A stretch of 64,000 nt of DNA from Chrysomallon squamiferum (taxonomy: Eukaryota > Mollusca > Gastropoda > Neomphalida > Peltospiridae). A program made the position numbers and the translations under genes. Positions within the stretch are counted from its first letter, which is position 1; each line of letters opens with the position of its first letter. Shown piece by piece: positions 25,170 to 37,422 of this stretch. Where the stretch lies: NCBI GenBank assembly GCA_012295275.1, contig CM022675.1:4389142-4453141 (forward strand), given 5' to 3'. The notes beneath the pieces are model-generated. The model had not been told where the DNA came from. It did not search any database and saw only the letters and a list, made by a program, of their open reading frames with translations.

Positions 25170-26476
25170 ATGAATTTAGTAACAGCAGTGATTATATTAA
25201 CTGTCTACAATCAGGTTACACGTTCAGAAAGACTAAGTAAGTTTATTATTCATTTAAATTAATTTATTCATTGTACTTCATTTGAAATATGTATAAGGCT
25301 AGGGGAGATAACTTAAAATTTTATATTTTATTTCAGTTTTATTTATTGTTTAATGGGGATTTTATTATTGTGATTTCTTGTATATGATGATTATGTTAAA
25401 AGAAGACCTTTCTCAAAATAGAGCCTTCTGAATGTTTAATCGATGAAATGTTCATTCATAGTTAATAATAACAACATCAACGACAGTAATAATAATAACA
25501 GTAACAACATCATCAACAGCAATAATAACGACGACAACAAACAGCAATAATGACAGCGATGAAAATTAAATAACAGCATAGCGTAACAACAGTATGTAAT
25601 AGGATTTAACATAACAACATAAACTAGCACGTTATAACATGTTTTAAAATAAACTATTTACTATAAATGCAACATTAGCTAACGTATTTTGACCTAGTTA
25701 AATATAAATTACAGCAATATTATATATAAAATAACATAACATAACGTAACATAACAATAATAATAACGTAGCTGTATTACATATTACATAACCTGACTAA
25801 AACAACAAAGTAATTATTAAGAAATTTATAAAGTATAACAGTATAAATATGTATGTGTAAATTTGTACAATTATAAACTAAATACGTATGTATAAATGTA
25901 TATATAATAACGTAACATAAAATTTCATCAACATAATGCAAATAAATAATTAAGATAAATATTAATAAATGAACACAGGTCCATGGTCTGACAGAAAACA
26001 AGAAGAAATGTTAGAAGAATATTTTACACTGGATAAAAAACAAACTTGGTGGGAGGCAGCGTATTCTGGCTGTGAGGAGGCAGGAGGCAGACTCGTTGTT
26101 CATCATTCTGATTTAGACGAAAACAAACTTTCTTCCGTAATGGAAGAAGACAAAGACTACTGGGTAGGAGCTTTGGAGACGTTTACACCTTGGAAATGGA
26201 CTGGTGAGTATTCTGTTATTGAAAAGAAATAAATGTTTAATGTTTTATTAAAGTTTTACTTTATAAATTGTTCATTATCTACGACATCAACAATAACAAC
26301 AAAATCACTAATTTTGTTGTTTTTATTGTTGTTGTTGTTTTCAGAGACGAATGACAAATTATTCCAGTACGTTGGAGATATCGATGTTGGGAGTTTGAGT
26401 AGTAAATACTCAATACAAGACAATGATGCTTTTAAATGCTTCCAGCAATGTAAACCGAGCAATGGAAAATTTGGTT
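25170..26476 (+). CDS. Receptor gene E, 5' part only (signal peptide, CTLD1 N-half, start of WSC)
   Basis: Exons 25170-25236, 25979-26203 and 26345-26476, the last cut by the assembly gap. It encodes a signal peptide (MNLVTAVIILTVYNQ), the CTLD1 N-half (WWEAAYSGC, YWVGA, PWKW) and the first WSC exon up to KPSNGKFG. The WSC exon is of the class I type seen in gene A (LFQYVGD), not the class II type of B and D (LFQHKGE). All three exons are open with good splice sites. It probably continues into the exons annotated on the opposite strand as gene C, which are also class I and begin exactly at the next exon. Confidence 0.75.
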
Positions 26477-26676
26477 NNNNNNNNNNNNNNNNNNNNNNNN
26501 NNNNNNNNNNNNNNNNNNNNNNNNNNNNNNNNNNNNNNNNNNNNNNNNNNNNNNNNNNNNNNNNNNNNNNNNNNNNNNNNNNNNNNNNNNNNNNNNNNNN
26601 NNNNNNNNNNNNNNNNNNNNNNNNNNNNNNNNNNNNNNNNNNNNNNNNNNNNNNNNNNNNNNNNNNNNNNNNNNNN
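26477..26676. other. Assembly gap of exactly 200 N
   Basis: A round gap length usually marks a scaffold join of unknown size. It interrupts the first WSC exon of gene E, and the sequence after it is a receptor unit in the opposite orientation. Confidence 0.97.
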
Positions 26677-28703
26677 GAGTTAAAAAAAAAATTTTTAAAA
26701 AAATAATAATAAAAAATTGACCTGTCACAGTTGTTTAAAAATTAATGTAGTAATAAATCTGTAAATTTGGTTGTTTATCAAAATATAATTTTATCAACTA
26801 AAATGCAATGTTTGAAGATCTGTGAAATATAAATAATGGAAAGCAGTTGTTTTCTTACAGAATGATTTTGAAACATAAAAATCTGGGTGGGGTATTACCT
26901 GGGACAGAGATTACACAAGTAGTATATCTCAGTTTTATAACACTCAGTCATACAGAGAATGTTAATACTAATTAAACAAACAGCTGTAATTAATTTAGAT
27001 CATCTTCACAGTTGGCTAAGTTCTACCTGTAAAGTAGTTAATGTATTTTTAAAATTCTTTATCGTACAAGTAAAGAATAATAATCTTTGTCTGCAGATAA
27101 ATGCTTTAAATTGATTCAGTTTCAAATTCTGTTTGCCTGTTCTGTGTTTTTGATTTGAAGATTGTTTATAACAAAATAAAGTAATATACTGCAAAATCTT
27201 ACTAGAAACTTGTCATTAGTATTAACATTTTAATTTTACATATTTTTGGTTTTTAAGTTCAGTTTATCTATTTATTTACTTGTATCCTGTGACATTGTCT
27301 ATAAATCTACTTGATTTTAAACACAAAACCTGTTTGTATTCAATTTGTAGGTCAGTGTAAATTAGGTAACACGTTTTGTATTAGTTTAATTACGGAAAAA
27401 GTGCAGTTCAAATTCACAGAATGTCACAAATAAAAAAAAAATGTGTTTAATAATGATGTCTCGCAAAAACAGCAGAAATAAAATTATTACATTAAACTTA
27501 GTTTCACAATTGTGTTTCTCTCCTTTAGAGAGCTCCTCACTCTCAGAAACTGACTTCATTGAATGGAATTTGTTAGTACAGCTTGAAATAGACCTGAATT
27601 TATTTTGTGTAAAAAGAAAAAAAAAAAGTCTCTGAATCTGGGTTCTTGAAAATCAACGTTAAAAATGTTCAAATGTTGACTGAAATGTCAAACTCTCGAC
27701 CCCCCCCCCACCAGTAGCGCTTCTTTTGACAAGTACTTTTCACGTTTATCTTTTGGGAAGTAAATTAACTTTGAATTAATTAATTTCTGTGTTGCAGTAG
27801 AAATGTAAAACAAAAATAAGCTGACTTCACAGTTGTCTTCTCTTGGTGTTAATCAGTGACGTCTTTTTTCAACATCACATTTCTATAATCTGTGTTCTAA
27901 TGTTTAGCAATGCCTGAACAACTATTCTTGTATAAAATCCTCCAATTACAAATGTAAATCCAAATTTGTTTCTGAAACAAAATGTTTTCTCCGAACTCTG
28001 GAACATAAATAACCAGGATTCAGACTGAGTCTCTATAAATATAAGTAAGAACTGTTTACTTCATTCAGAATTTATTACAAAATGAAAAGTAACATAACAC
28101 AAATGAATACGAATATACATCCAGAAAGACGTGTATGAGTGTTTGTGTATGTTCATGTGTGTGTGTGTATATGTGTTGTGACGTCAGTTAAATAGTCCAA
28201 AAGCTACGCATTTTTTTATGTTCAATTTATTTTGGTGACGTTTGCACACAGTTGCTGTTTTGAGGAAATCTGTAACTTCAAAAGCTCCTTCGGAAACGAG
28301 ATTGTCTCCCGAAAATAGTTGACAGACTTTACAGAAATTTTTCACTAAGTTTTTCTACTACTTTCGGGTGACAAAACCTTTTACACTGGACAATCAGATG
28401 TACCTAAGATATTTAATCTGTGTTTGGTCGAGGCTGTTTATATGAAGAAAACTCGTAGACAAAACCTCGAGAACGTAACAAGTAGTGTATGAACGATGTT
28501 AGTGATACACGTTCAGAAAAACATACAAAATGGCAGCTGTTCCAAAGTATTTCAAATAAAACTAAAATATTTTCTACAAAGTAACACTGGTGCAATAAAC
28601 ACAAAATTAAGAATTCAAATTTTCAATTTATCCAGTTTTTATTCATCAGCCCTTGAAACAGAGAATAAATCAATCATTCGAAAGTCAAAATATATCGATT
28701 TAC
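26677..28703 (-). other. Inverted intergenic sequence downstream of gene C
   Basis: This stretch is the reverse complement of the region downstream of gene A (about 11.8 down to 9.7 kb), in the same internal order. No gene is seen. It holds one arm of the inverted repeat described at 10.1-10.5 kb. A poly(A) signal for the minus strand is at 28638-28643. Confidence 0.75.
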
Positions 28704-28827
28704 CTGATGATCCATTTGAATAGTAGCGAGGTTTACTGTATCACAATAAAGTTAGATTAATATTAAAAAGTTAGTAGAAAACAGACTTCCAGTACGAAAC
28801 GGAGAACACAACAATATAAACAAAAAC

Positions 28828-28829
28828 AA

Positions 28830-28899
<70 letters not shown>
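28828..28899. repeat. (ATA)n microsatellite
   Basis: A long ATA tract in the presumed 3' UTR of gene C; a similar tract follows at about 29226-29290. Poly-tyrosine frames here are repeat translation. Confidence 0.95.
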
Positions 28900-29224
28900 G
28901 AACAAAACAAAAAAGTAACTGTTAACGTGGATTTTAGAAAACACTTCCTTCAAGCGACACATTTTGCATCAGTGCAGATTAATACTAAAAATGTTAGTAT
29001 AAGAACAGATCTCACATAACTCAGGAATAATTTGAAAAATAAATCGCACTAACAAAAAGAACATTTAGATATTGGGATAAAGCACAAATACAACATATAG
29101 CAATGTAAAGAAAAATACAAATAATGCAAACAATGAAAACGCTATGAGAAACTATTAACATGGGATTTAAAAAAAAATAACAATCAAAAAACAAGTTGTT
29201 AGGAAACACTGAAATAGGGTGTAA

Positions 29225-29291
<67 letters not shown>

Positions 29292-30141
29292 TTAATATTA
29301 ATAATAATATAATATAATATAATATATTATGAAACACTTGTAATGTAAAAAAATAACAACAAAAACAACAACAACAAAAATAAAAAAATGAGAAAGTAAT
29401 AAAAGAAACTCTGGTTTGAGACTCTGATAACATAGGTTTAAAAAACAAAACAATTCCTAGCAGAAACACATCAAAAATATCGATCGAGTTACTATTGAGA
29501 TTCTTTTCAATACAAATTTTCCAGAACAAAATAAACAGATCAGCTGCTTTTAGAAACGTTGTCGTTGTTGTCGGAATCGTCGTGGATGTTATCAAATATT
29601 TCGGATTTCCTAGTGGGAATTAGATTGTTAGACGAGGCAGTATGTCTACACAGACTGGGGAATGGTAAAGCTGACGTAGCAGTATCAAGCGATGTCGTAG
29701 TTTCACCGTCAGGTTGGTTAAGATGGCTGGCTATAAGGTTCTGATGTTGTTGTCGATGTTGCAGGGTTTCTGTCTATGGTACTGTAGTCTTCATAATCAT
29801 CGAGGTGGCTGTAGGCGTCAGTTAGTTGTCTTTTCTTTGCTTGTGCTGTCGTAGGCGCTGTCATTGTCGAAACCAAGCTGGCTGTAGACATGAGACGTAG
29901 TTGTTACCTTTTCCTTGTTGTAGGTATCATAGTCACCGTTGTCGTCCTCAGCAAGGTTGTTGTAGATGTTAGATGTACGAGTTGTCGTATTTGTTGTGTC
30001 TATGTTGTTGTAGTCTCCGTCATGGCTGCCTGAGAGATGATTGTCCACTTCAGACGTTGTAGTAGTTGCTGTTTTGATATCCGCTGTGTCATAGTCTCCA
30101 GTAGATCTGTTAATGTGAAGTGCTTTAACGTCTGCGATGTC

Positions 30142-33100
30142 TTAGTCGTTATCATTTCTGTTTTCCACGTTGACAGTAACTCCGTTTGGGACGTTGTAGT
30201 AAACACTGTGGTTTCCTTGTTTTTCTGATTCAGGTTTATGTTCTGCCGACATCGATGTCGTTGTTACATCAAAACTCGAATTTGTGTGATCACGTTTTAA
30301 ATGTTCAGCAGAGCTGATTTCATTGTTTCTTTTGTTAAAATTAATTCTTGATTCTGGTAACTTCTGAGTTTTAAAACAAAATCGAAGTGTTCTGAAAAAT
30401 GAAGACATTATTTAAATTTAAACTGTGAAATACTAAATTAGTTTTATTATACGAGTTTCTGTCGTGACGACTCTGATAATTCAAAGGAAAAACTGTTTTA
30501 CATGTCAAATTAAACTGACGTTAACTGAGAAGAATAACAATGAAATCTGTAGATTTTTTTGTTTCATTCATATTTTTATTTCACCATGTTTTATTTTGTT
30601 TTAGCATTTCTAACCAATATGATAAAGAAGACATAATTTTTCTTTCTTTTTTCATTCATTCTTTCTTTTTTCCTTCTTTATTTTTTTCATATGTCATCCT
30701 TTTTTCCCCTATGTTTCTGCTTCATGAATTTCATAATTTTCTTTAATAATTGATTACAACAAATGTTCACCGTTTAGTCCAAACTACGACGACAGCAATA
30801 ACAACCAACACCAGTACAACAGCAGCGACAGCACCACCAACATATGCTGAAAATGATTACATAATAACATTGAATTTAATCTAAGAACAATTATCTATGT
30901 AAATGTTTATTTATTTATTTATTTATTTAATTAGTTAGTTATTTTTTGTCACTTAGTATCGAAATAGTCTTTGTAAATTATTTTTCCATTTTTCACATGA
31001 AATTTGCTAAGTCAAAAGAAAAAAGAGATAGTTACAAAGAATACTGATATATATATATATATATATTTAATTAAATTTAATAAGATTACCAGAATAAATC
31101 TAGTAAATTAACACAAAGCTAGTAAAATAAAGTTAGTAAATTAAAAACAAGTGAAATAATTCATGTAAATTAAATAAGCCATCTAGCACAGACAAACAGG
31201 TATAGAAAGAAAGAAAAAATTTAAACTATTAAAACAAAATAGTAAAATTAAAACTAACCTGACTTTTTTGATGGAAGTTTTATGTGAGCGGATTGTTTAG
31301 TTGGAATTATCGCCCCTGATCTTGTTGGTTCAGAAGTACTAGAAAATGATGGAAGTTGTATGTAAGCGGATTGTTTTGTTGGAATTATCGCCCCTGATCT
31401 TGTTGGTTCAGAAGTACTAGAAAATGATGGTTTGGAGAAAAGCATGGAAGTTGACACTTTTGGCGTAGTAGCTGGGGTTTTTTGGGGGGTCTGGTTCGCA
31501 GTTGTTGTCACTGATGTTGACGTTGATATTGGTGCAGTTACATTATCTGTAAATATATAAAAGATTATCTCGAAAAGCCATTAGATTGTTTTCATAAAAA
31601 CTTTTTAAAGACATCTTTTAGCCTTATTATTATTATTATTATCATTATTATTATTATTATAGACAGATGATGCTGAAATGGAAAAATATGTTAATTATGA
31701 CATGCATATTACATACCTACATATATACATAACAAGATTTGAAAAAATGCACACACGTATTTATGACTGGTAGTTTATACTCACATTTCTGACAAAGAGT
31801 CTGAAGTTCTGTGTGTGGAGAGTAATAATAATAATCATTTAATTCATCATCTGTACTCTGAACAAACCAAACTAAACTCCTAAGAAACTTCCTTTTGTCA
31901 GAAAAATGTTTCAAGTACCACAGCTCATTTCCTGAACAATAAGCAAATAAATGAATAGAATTAAACAAAGCTTGAATATATATATATATGTAGACAAATA
32001 CATAAATAGACTAGATAGATAGATATAAATATTTGAGTATGGAAATAAAATAAAATGGAATAAAACAAAAACGTAAAATAAAATAAATAAATAAGTCTAA
32101 AGATTCTAAAGATACCGTTAATCGACCTCCATTTAACTTCTCTGTGAAGTGCAATCCAGTATGATCGCTTCTGTCTTTCTGGTTTTGCTAAAAGTATTTT
32201 CATAGCTGAGAGTGTATTGTTCGTTAGCTTAGATAAATTGATCCGATAATCCGCATTATTCCAGGTGATCTTGTTCTTTAGTGAAATACATATCACAGAT
32301 GTGCAAAGTGAACTTTCGATCCACCATTGAAGAAGTGATGTTAATGCGTTCATCTCTAAGAGAGACAGTAAAAAATAAGTAAATAATAAAAAAAAAAAAT
32401 AAAATAAAGTTTAAAAAAGAAGAAAATAAATAAATAAATAATTAGAAAAATTCAAAAAGAACAAAAAAATAATAACAAGAAAAGAAATAGAAAAAAAAAA
32501 ATTAATAAATAAGGAAGAACAAAGCCAACATGTATTGTAAACTGTAACTGATCATTTATTTATTTAATTACTTCATTACTTACTACTTACTCCTACTCTT
32601 GGTACTACTACTATACTAATACTACTTCTACCTTTACTTTTGATACTTCAACTAATTTTCCTTTTATTATTATTATTATTATTAATCATTCATTCATTCA
32701 TTCATTACTTTGATTATAGTCATTGTAACTGAAAATACTGACTGAACTGTTTTAAAATAAAATGACCTGTGTACACTACGTATGCTCTGTAGCTGTCACA
32801 GTTTTGGAAACCAATTGTAAAACTGTCAGAATTGAACTTGACGTAGCCGCAGCGCTTGATTCCGTCAGCGCTGTCGTCGATTGTAACTGAAGACGGAAGA
32901 TCTGTAATGAAGTGATTTATAAAATTATCACTCTTTCGATGCATCTTAAATCATTGACTGATTCATTCATTCATTTGGTCGTCCGTTCGGCCATTCGTTC
33001 ATTCATTCATTCATTGGCTCGTACTTTTATATATTCATATACTCGTTTGTTTATTCATTCAAACTCACAACCTTAAAACTTCATCTACTGATGATACTAT

Positions 33101-33271
33101 AAATTAACAAAAAATATATATATTAAAGTTATTAGTGTCACCTGTTCTATAAATGGAAATTGTGTTTCTTCCTCCGCAGTATTCTTCATATGTCCCTGCA
33201 CATCGAACTCGTTTTGTAGTTGACTTCACAGGACTTGCTGTGTCAGATATTTTACAGTAACACCGCTTTCC
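30142..33271 (-). pseudogene. Receptor gene C: 5'-less copy with nonsense codon in the tail
   Basis: Exons on the minus strand, in transcript order: 33271-33142 (WSC part 2, RCYC, YCGG), 32901-32767 (CTLD1 C-half), 32355-32116 and 31931-31785 (CTLD2, SYWIALH and TLCQK), 31546-31259 (stalk, 95 codons), 30846-30771 (TM) and 30391-30142 (tail). All splice sites and phases agree with gene A. No signal-peptide, CTLD1 N-half or first WSC exon lies upstream; SINE and satellite DNA occupy that position. The tail keeps SVYYNV and then stops at 30144-30142, where a TAC codon (the tyrosine of NDYDIADV) has become TAA. The frame stays open beyond it to 29818, including NIYNNL and HVYSQL. The stalk contains two 26-residue repeats. 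Class I, sister to A, and perhaps the 3' half of gene E. Confidence 0.75.
31270..31425 (-). repeat. Two in-frame 78-bp repeats within the stalk exon of gene C
   Basis: Units 31270-31347 and 31348-31425 each encode a 26-residue Ser/Thr/Pro-rich segment (FSSTSEPTRSGAII, then PTKQSA). Gene A has one short related segment (GEIILTKQSGE). Confidence 0.9.
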
Positions 33272-33359
33272 CTACAAAACACAAAATTAATAAAAATAAT
33301 TACAAAAAATAACCTAGAAAAATGTGCAAATAAATTGTAGTAATATTACTCACACTCGT

Positions 33360-33596
33360 CCTTAGAGCTCAGTTGTATGCTTCACTGGGGAAGTCGACAA
33401 ATCTGTTTTGTTCAGAACCGGGACGTAGAACAAAAAAAGTCCCGGGACGTAGACATGTCTAACTGGTTGGGAAAATGCATATAAAAGATCCCTTGCTGGT
33501 TTTTATTTGGTAAGAGTAGACCATTCAGCGGGTTTCTTATTATTATCTCCGTGATCCTTAACCTTAATGTGTGACGCCAATAGATTTATTTAATAT

Positions 33597-33600
<4 letters not shown>
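33360..33600 (+). mobile_element. SINE-like fragment (3' body)
   Basis: The stretch with AAAAGATCCCTTGCTG, then GCGGGTTTCTTATTATTATC and ATGTGTGACGCCAATAG resembles the conserved 3' body of a tRNA-derived SINE common in mollusc genomes, as I recall it; no database comparison was possible. It lies just upstream of gene C's first recognisable exon. Confidence 0.45.
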
Positions 33601-33642
<42 letters not shown>

Positions 33643-33644
<2 letters not shown>

Positions 33645-35478
33645 CTAGTACTATAATACCCACAACATATTAACTAGCGTTGTAATATCCACAACGTATT
33701 AACTAGCGTTGTAATACCCACAACGTATTTACTAGTATTGTAATACCCACAACGTATTTACTAGCATTGTAATACCACAACATGTTAACTAGTATTGTAA
33801 TACCCACAACGTATTTACTAGTATTGTAATACCCACAACATATTTACTAGCGTTGTAATATCCACAACGTATTTACATAGCATTGTAATACCCACAACGT
33901 ATTTACTAGTATTGTAATATCCACAACGTATTAACTAGCGTTGTAATATCCACAACGTATTAACTAGCGTTGTAATATCCACAACGTATTTACATAGCAT
34001 TGTAATACCCACAACGTATTTACATAGCATTGTAATACCCACAACGTATTTACTAGTATTGTAATATCCACAACGTATTAACTAGCGTTGTAATATCCAC
34101 AACGTATTTACATAGCATTGTAATACCCACAACGTATTTACTAGTACTGTAATACCCACAACATATTTACTAGTATTGTAATACCCACAACGTATTTACT
34201 AGTATTGTAATACCCACAACGTATTTACTAGTATTGTAATACCACAACGTATTTACTAGCATTGTAATACCCACAACATATTTACTAGTATTGTAATACC
34301 CACAACCTATTTACTAGTATTGTAATACCCACAACGTATTTACTAGTATTGTAATACCCACAACGTATTTACTAACAATTGTAATACCCACAACGTATTT
34401 ACTAGCATTGTAATATCCACAACATATGTATTAGTATTGTAATACCCAAAACGTATTTACTAGCATTGTAATACCCACAACGTATTTACTAGTATTGTAA
34501 TACCACAACGTATTTACTAGCATTGTAATACCCACAACGTATTTACTAGCATTGTAATACCCACAACGTATTTACTAGTATTGTAATACCCACAACGTAT
34601 TTACTAGTATTGTAATACCCACAACGTATTTACTAGTATTGTAATACCCACAACGTATTTACTAGCATTGTAATACCCACAACGTATTTACTAGCATTGT
34701 AATACCCACAACGTATTTACTAGCATTGTAATACCCACAACGTATTTACTAGTATTGTAATACCCACAACGTATTTACTAGCATTGTAATACCCACAACG
34801 TATTTACTAGTATTGTAATACCCACAACGTATTTACTAGCATTGTAATACCCACAACGTATTTACTAGCATTGTAATACCCACAACGTATTTACTAGTAT
34901 TGTAATACCCACAACGTATTTACTAGTATTGTAATACCCACAACGTATTTACTAGTATTGTAATACCCACAACGTAAACTAGCATTGTAATACCCACAAC
35001 GTATTTACTAGTATTGTAATACCCACAACGTATTTACTAGTATTGATATACCACAACGTACCCACTACGTAAACTAGCATTGTAATACCCACAACGTATT
35101 TACTAGTATTGTAATACCCACAACGTATTTACTAGCATTGTAATACCCACAACGTATTTACTAGTATTGTAATACCCACAACGTATTTACTAGTATTGTA
35201 ATACCCACAACGTATTTACTAGTATTTACTAGTCATTGTAATACCCACAACGTATTTACTAGTATTGTAATATCCACAACGTATTTACTAGTATTGTAAT
35301 ACCCACACCGTATTTACTAGTATTGTAACACACACAACGTTTTTACTAGCATTGTAATATCCACAACGTATTTACTAGTATTGTAATATCCACAACGTAT
35401 TTACTTGTATTGTAATATCCACAACGTATTTACTAGTACTGTAATATCCACAACGTATTTACTAGTATTGTAATACCA
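33643..35478. repeat. 29-bp satellite array, about 63 copies
   Basis: The unit reads CTAGTATTGTAATACCCACA followed by ACGTATTTA. Variants alternate TAGTATTG, TAGCATTG and TAGCGTTG, and ACCCAC against ATCCAC. Similar variants cluster locally, and the proximal end (33.65-34.1 kb) is richer in ATCCAC and GCGTTG forms. A TTTA tract precedes it. There are no spacers, so it is a satellite and not a CRISPR array. Confidence 0.95.
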
Positions 35479-35484
35479 GAGCAA

Positions 35485-35575
35485 TATGAACTGAGATTAA
35501 GCTCGATCGGTAGAGCGTTTGAATAGGAAACTTGACACATAGGATCGAACCTCCTTAGTGGACTCATTGCACGTT
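35485..35575 (+). mobile_element. tRNA-like SINE head
   Basis: AAGCTCGATCGGTAGAGCG resembles a tRNA A box/D arm and GGATCGAACCTCC, about 45 nt later, resembles a B box/T arm with one change. No acceptor stem can be closed, so it is a tRNA-derived SINE remnant and not a tRNA gene. Confidence 0.5.
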
Positions 35576-36445
35576 TGTTGTGTGTGTGTGTATGTGTATA
35601 TGTGTGTGCATGTGTGTGTGTATGTGTGTGTGTGCGTATGTGTGTCTGTTTGTGTATGTATGTGTGTGTGTGTGTGAGAGAGAGAGAGACAGTGGAGGCT
35701 TTGAAGATGAATTCCATTTTGTATCAAAATGTTTGTTTTATAATGATAGTAGAGCATCACATTTATAGAAATATTTGTATACAAGATTATCTACTTTTAA
35801 CATAATCAATCATTTGTCCTCAGAAAATATAAAACCTTTAAGGAATCTTGATGAATATGTAATTTAAATTGTAAATATATGCTTATATTATTATTATCCT
35901 TACGTCTAATATTTTTTTCCCTGTATTTGTATACTGTAACCTATTACAACTGTTTCTGTTTTATAACTGTATTCTTCTCTGTTTTGTGTTTATAGTCACA
36001 CTAGTTTTGCCAGATAGATAAACTGAGTTGAATTGCAGTTATAGTTGTAGTAGTAGTAGTAGTAGCTGCCGTACAGTATCATCTCGTTGTTACGTTTTGA
36101 CTGCGCACACCGTCACCCAGGTAAAACACAATTAATGAGTAACGGGACATCGACAGATCCTCACTGGTACATTTCAGCTTGTCCCGCTAAGTTGACACAA
36201 TTTTGAGATGATTTATACAAGTTGTCGACTTGGCGGGCAATAACCGCTTCACTAGTGATAGCATATAGTTATTAAATAAAATATACAGGGACAAATTGAA
36301 CAGGTAAATTTTAGTTTTATTTATGACACACACCCACGTGATTTTGACGTAATTATACTAATACTAAAAAAATGTAGCCTACAAACACATTTTCTGTATA
36401 AAATCAAGCAGATTCACAGATAATGTTACAGGATATAACTAAATA
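35576..36445. other. Second copy of the window's first 0.9 kb
   Basis: GT/GA microsatellite and non-coding sequence homologous to 1-900, minus the GA tract. No gene is seen. Together with 36446-39300 it repeats the block that precedes gene A. Confidence 0.75.
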
Positions 36446-37371
36446 CAGTGGAACCTCGGTTACGAACGCCTCGAAGCTCAAACAAATCGGATTACGAAAC
36501 GTGATCTGGAGCAAGTTTTGTCTCGGTTTACGAATAATGTTCCGAGTTACGAACTACAGCGACGCGCTACTACAAGCTTTCTTTTGACGTCGGTTTTGAC
36601 GTCATCATCTACAAAAGATAAGAATAGATGCTTACGTCAAAATCGAGGTCAAAGTAAGGATTATAGGCAATGCCCTATAGCAAATATAAACACAGGCTGA
36701 CATTCGAAAATCCGGCAACCTCCGGACCCGAGGAGTGCCGGATTTTCAAAAATGCCGGATGTTTTATGGCTGTGTGTGCTGTATATATTTAACAGAAAAT
36801 TACCACCTGTATACAGCAGCAAGTAAATGATAAAATGAGAAGGAATGAGCAGGAATGTCTGTTAGCAGCTGCAAGCAAGTCTAAACAGCTGATTCTGGAG
36901 TACCGCTCCATGAAAACATAAACGACACCTCCAGAAAACAGTCGCGCGCCAACACAGTAAATTTCAAAATGCGCTCCAAAATCCATGCCAGAAATCTGAC
37001 GAAACCAGATTTTCAGTAGCCAGATTTTTTAATGTCAACCTGTATTCAAATGAATTAGGGCCTTTAGTCTTCGATACGCAGGTGCAGCTCAATAGCTTTT
37101 GCATTCAGATTCCGTGCTCACATTTTTTAAAGTGTTGCTGCTTATTTAATATATTTTATTATACCCTATCCAATACGGCGCCCAAGTAAACAAAAAGTGA
37201 AAGAGATAATGCTGGTGGAAAATATGAACGTATCAAGTACAGGTTAAGAAAGAAATAAATGCAAAACATGAGAGTGACATTCGTGTGTCTGACATCTCTT
37301 CGGTTTCCGGTCAATTCGGTTTAACAACCAACTTCTGGAACGAATTAAGTTCGTAACCCGAGTTTCCACTG
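36446..37371. mobile_element. Non-autonomous pogo/Tigger-like element, copy 2 (TA-flanked)
   Basis: The left end is CAGTGGAACCTCGGTTACG and the right end reads CGAGTTTCCACTG, its inverted counterpart, with TA on both sides. Length 926 bp and no transposase frame. Co-linear with copy 1 at 901-1826, so it was copied with the receptor unit and is not an independent insertion. Confidence 0.7.
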
Positions 37372-37391
37372 TAAATTGAGAAAACGAATTT

Positions 37392-37422
<31 letters not shown>

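Noticed and set aside
26233-26706. Reading frames crossing the N gap
   Set aside because: They are open only because N codons are not stops.
33643-35478. CRISPR-like array of short repeats
   Set aside because: Units abut with no unique spacers, the unit is 29 bp head to tail, and the context is a eukaryotic intron-rich genome.
35485-35575. tRNA gene
   Set aside because: A-box and B-box-like pieces are present, but no acceptor stem pairs and the anticodon arm is not formed; better explained as a SINE head.
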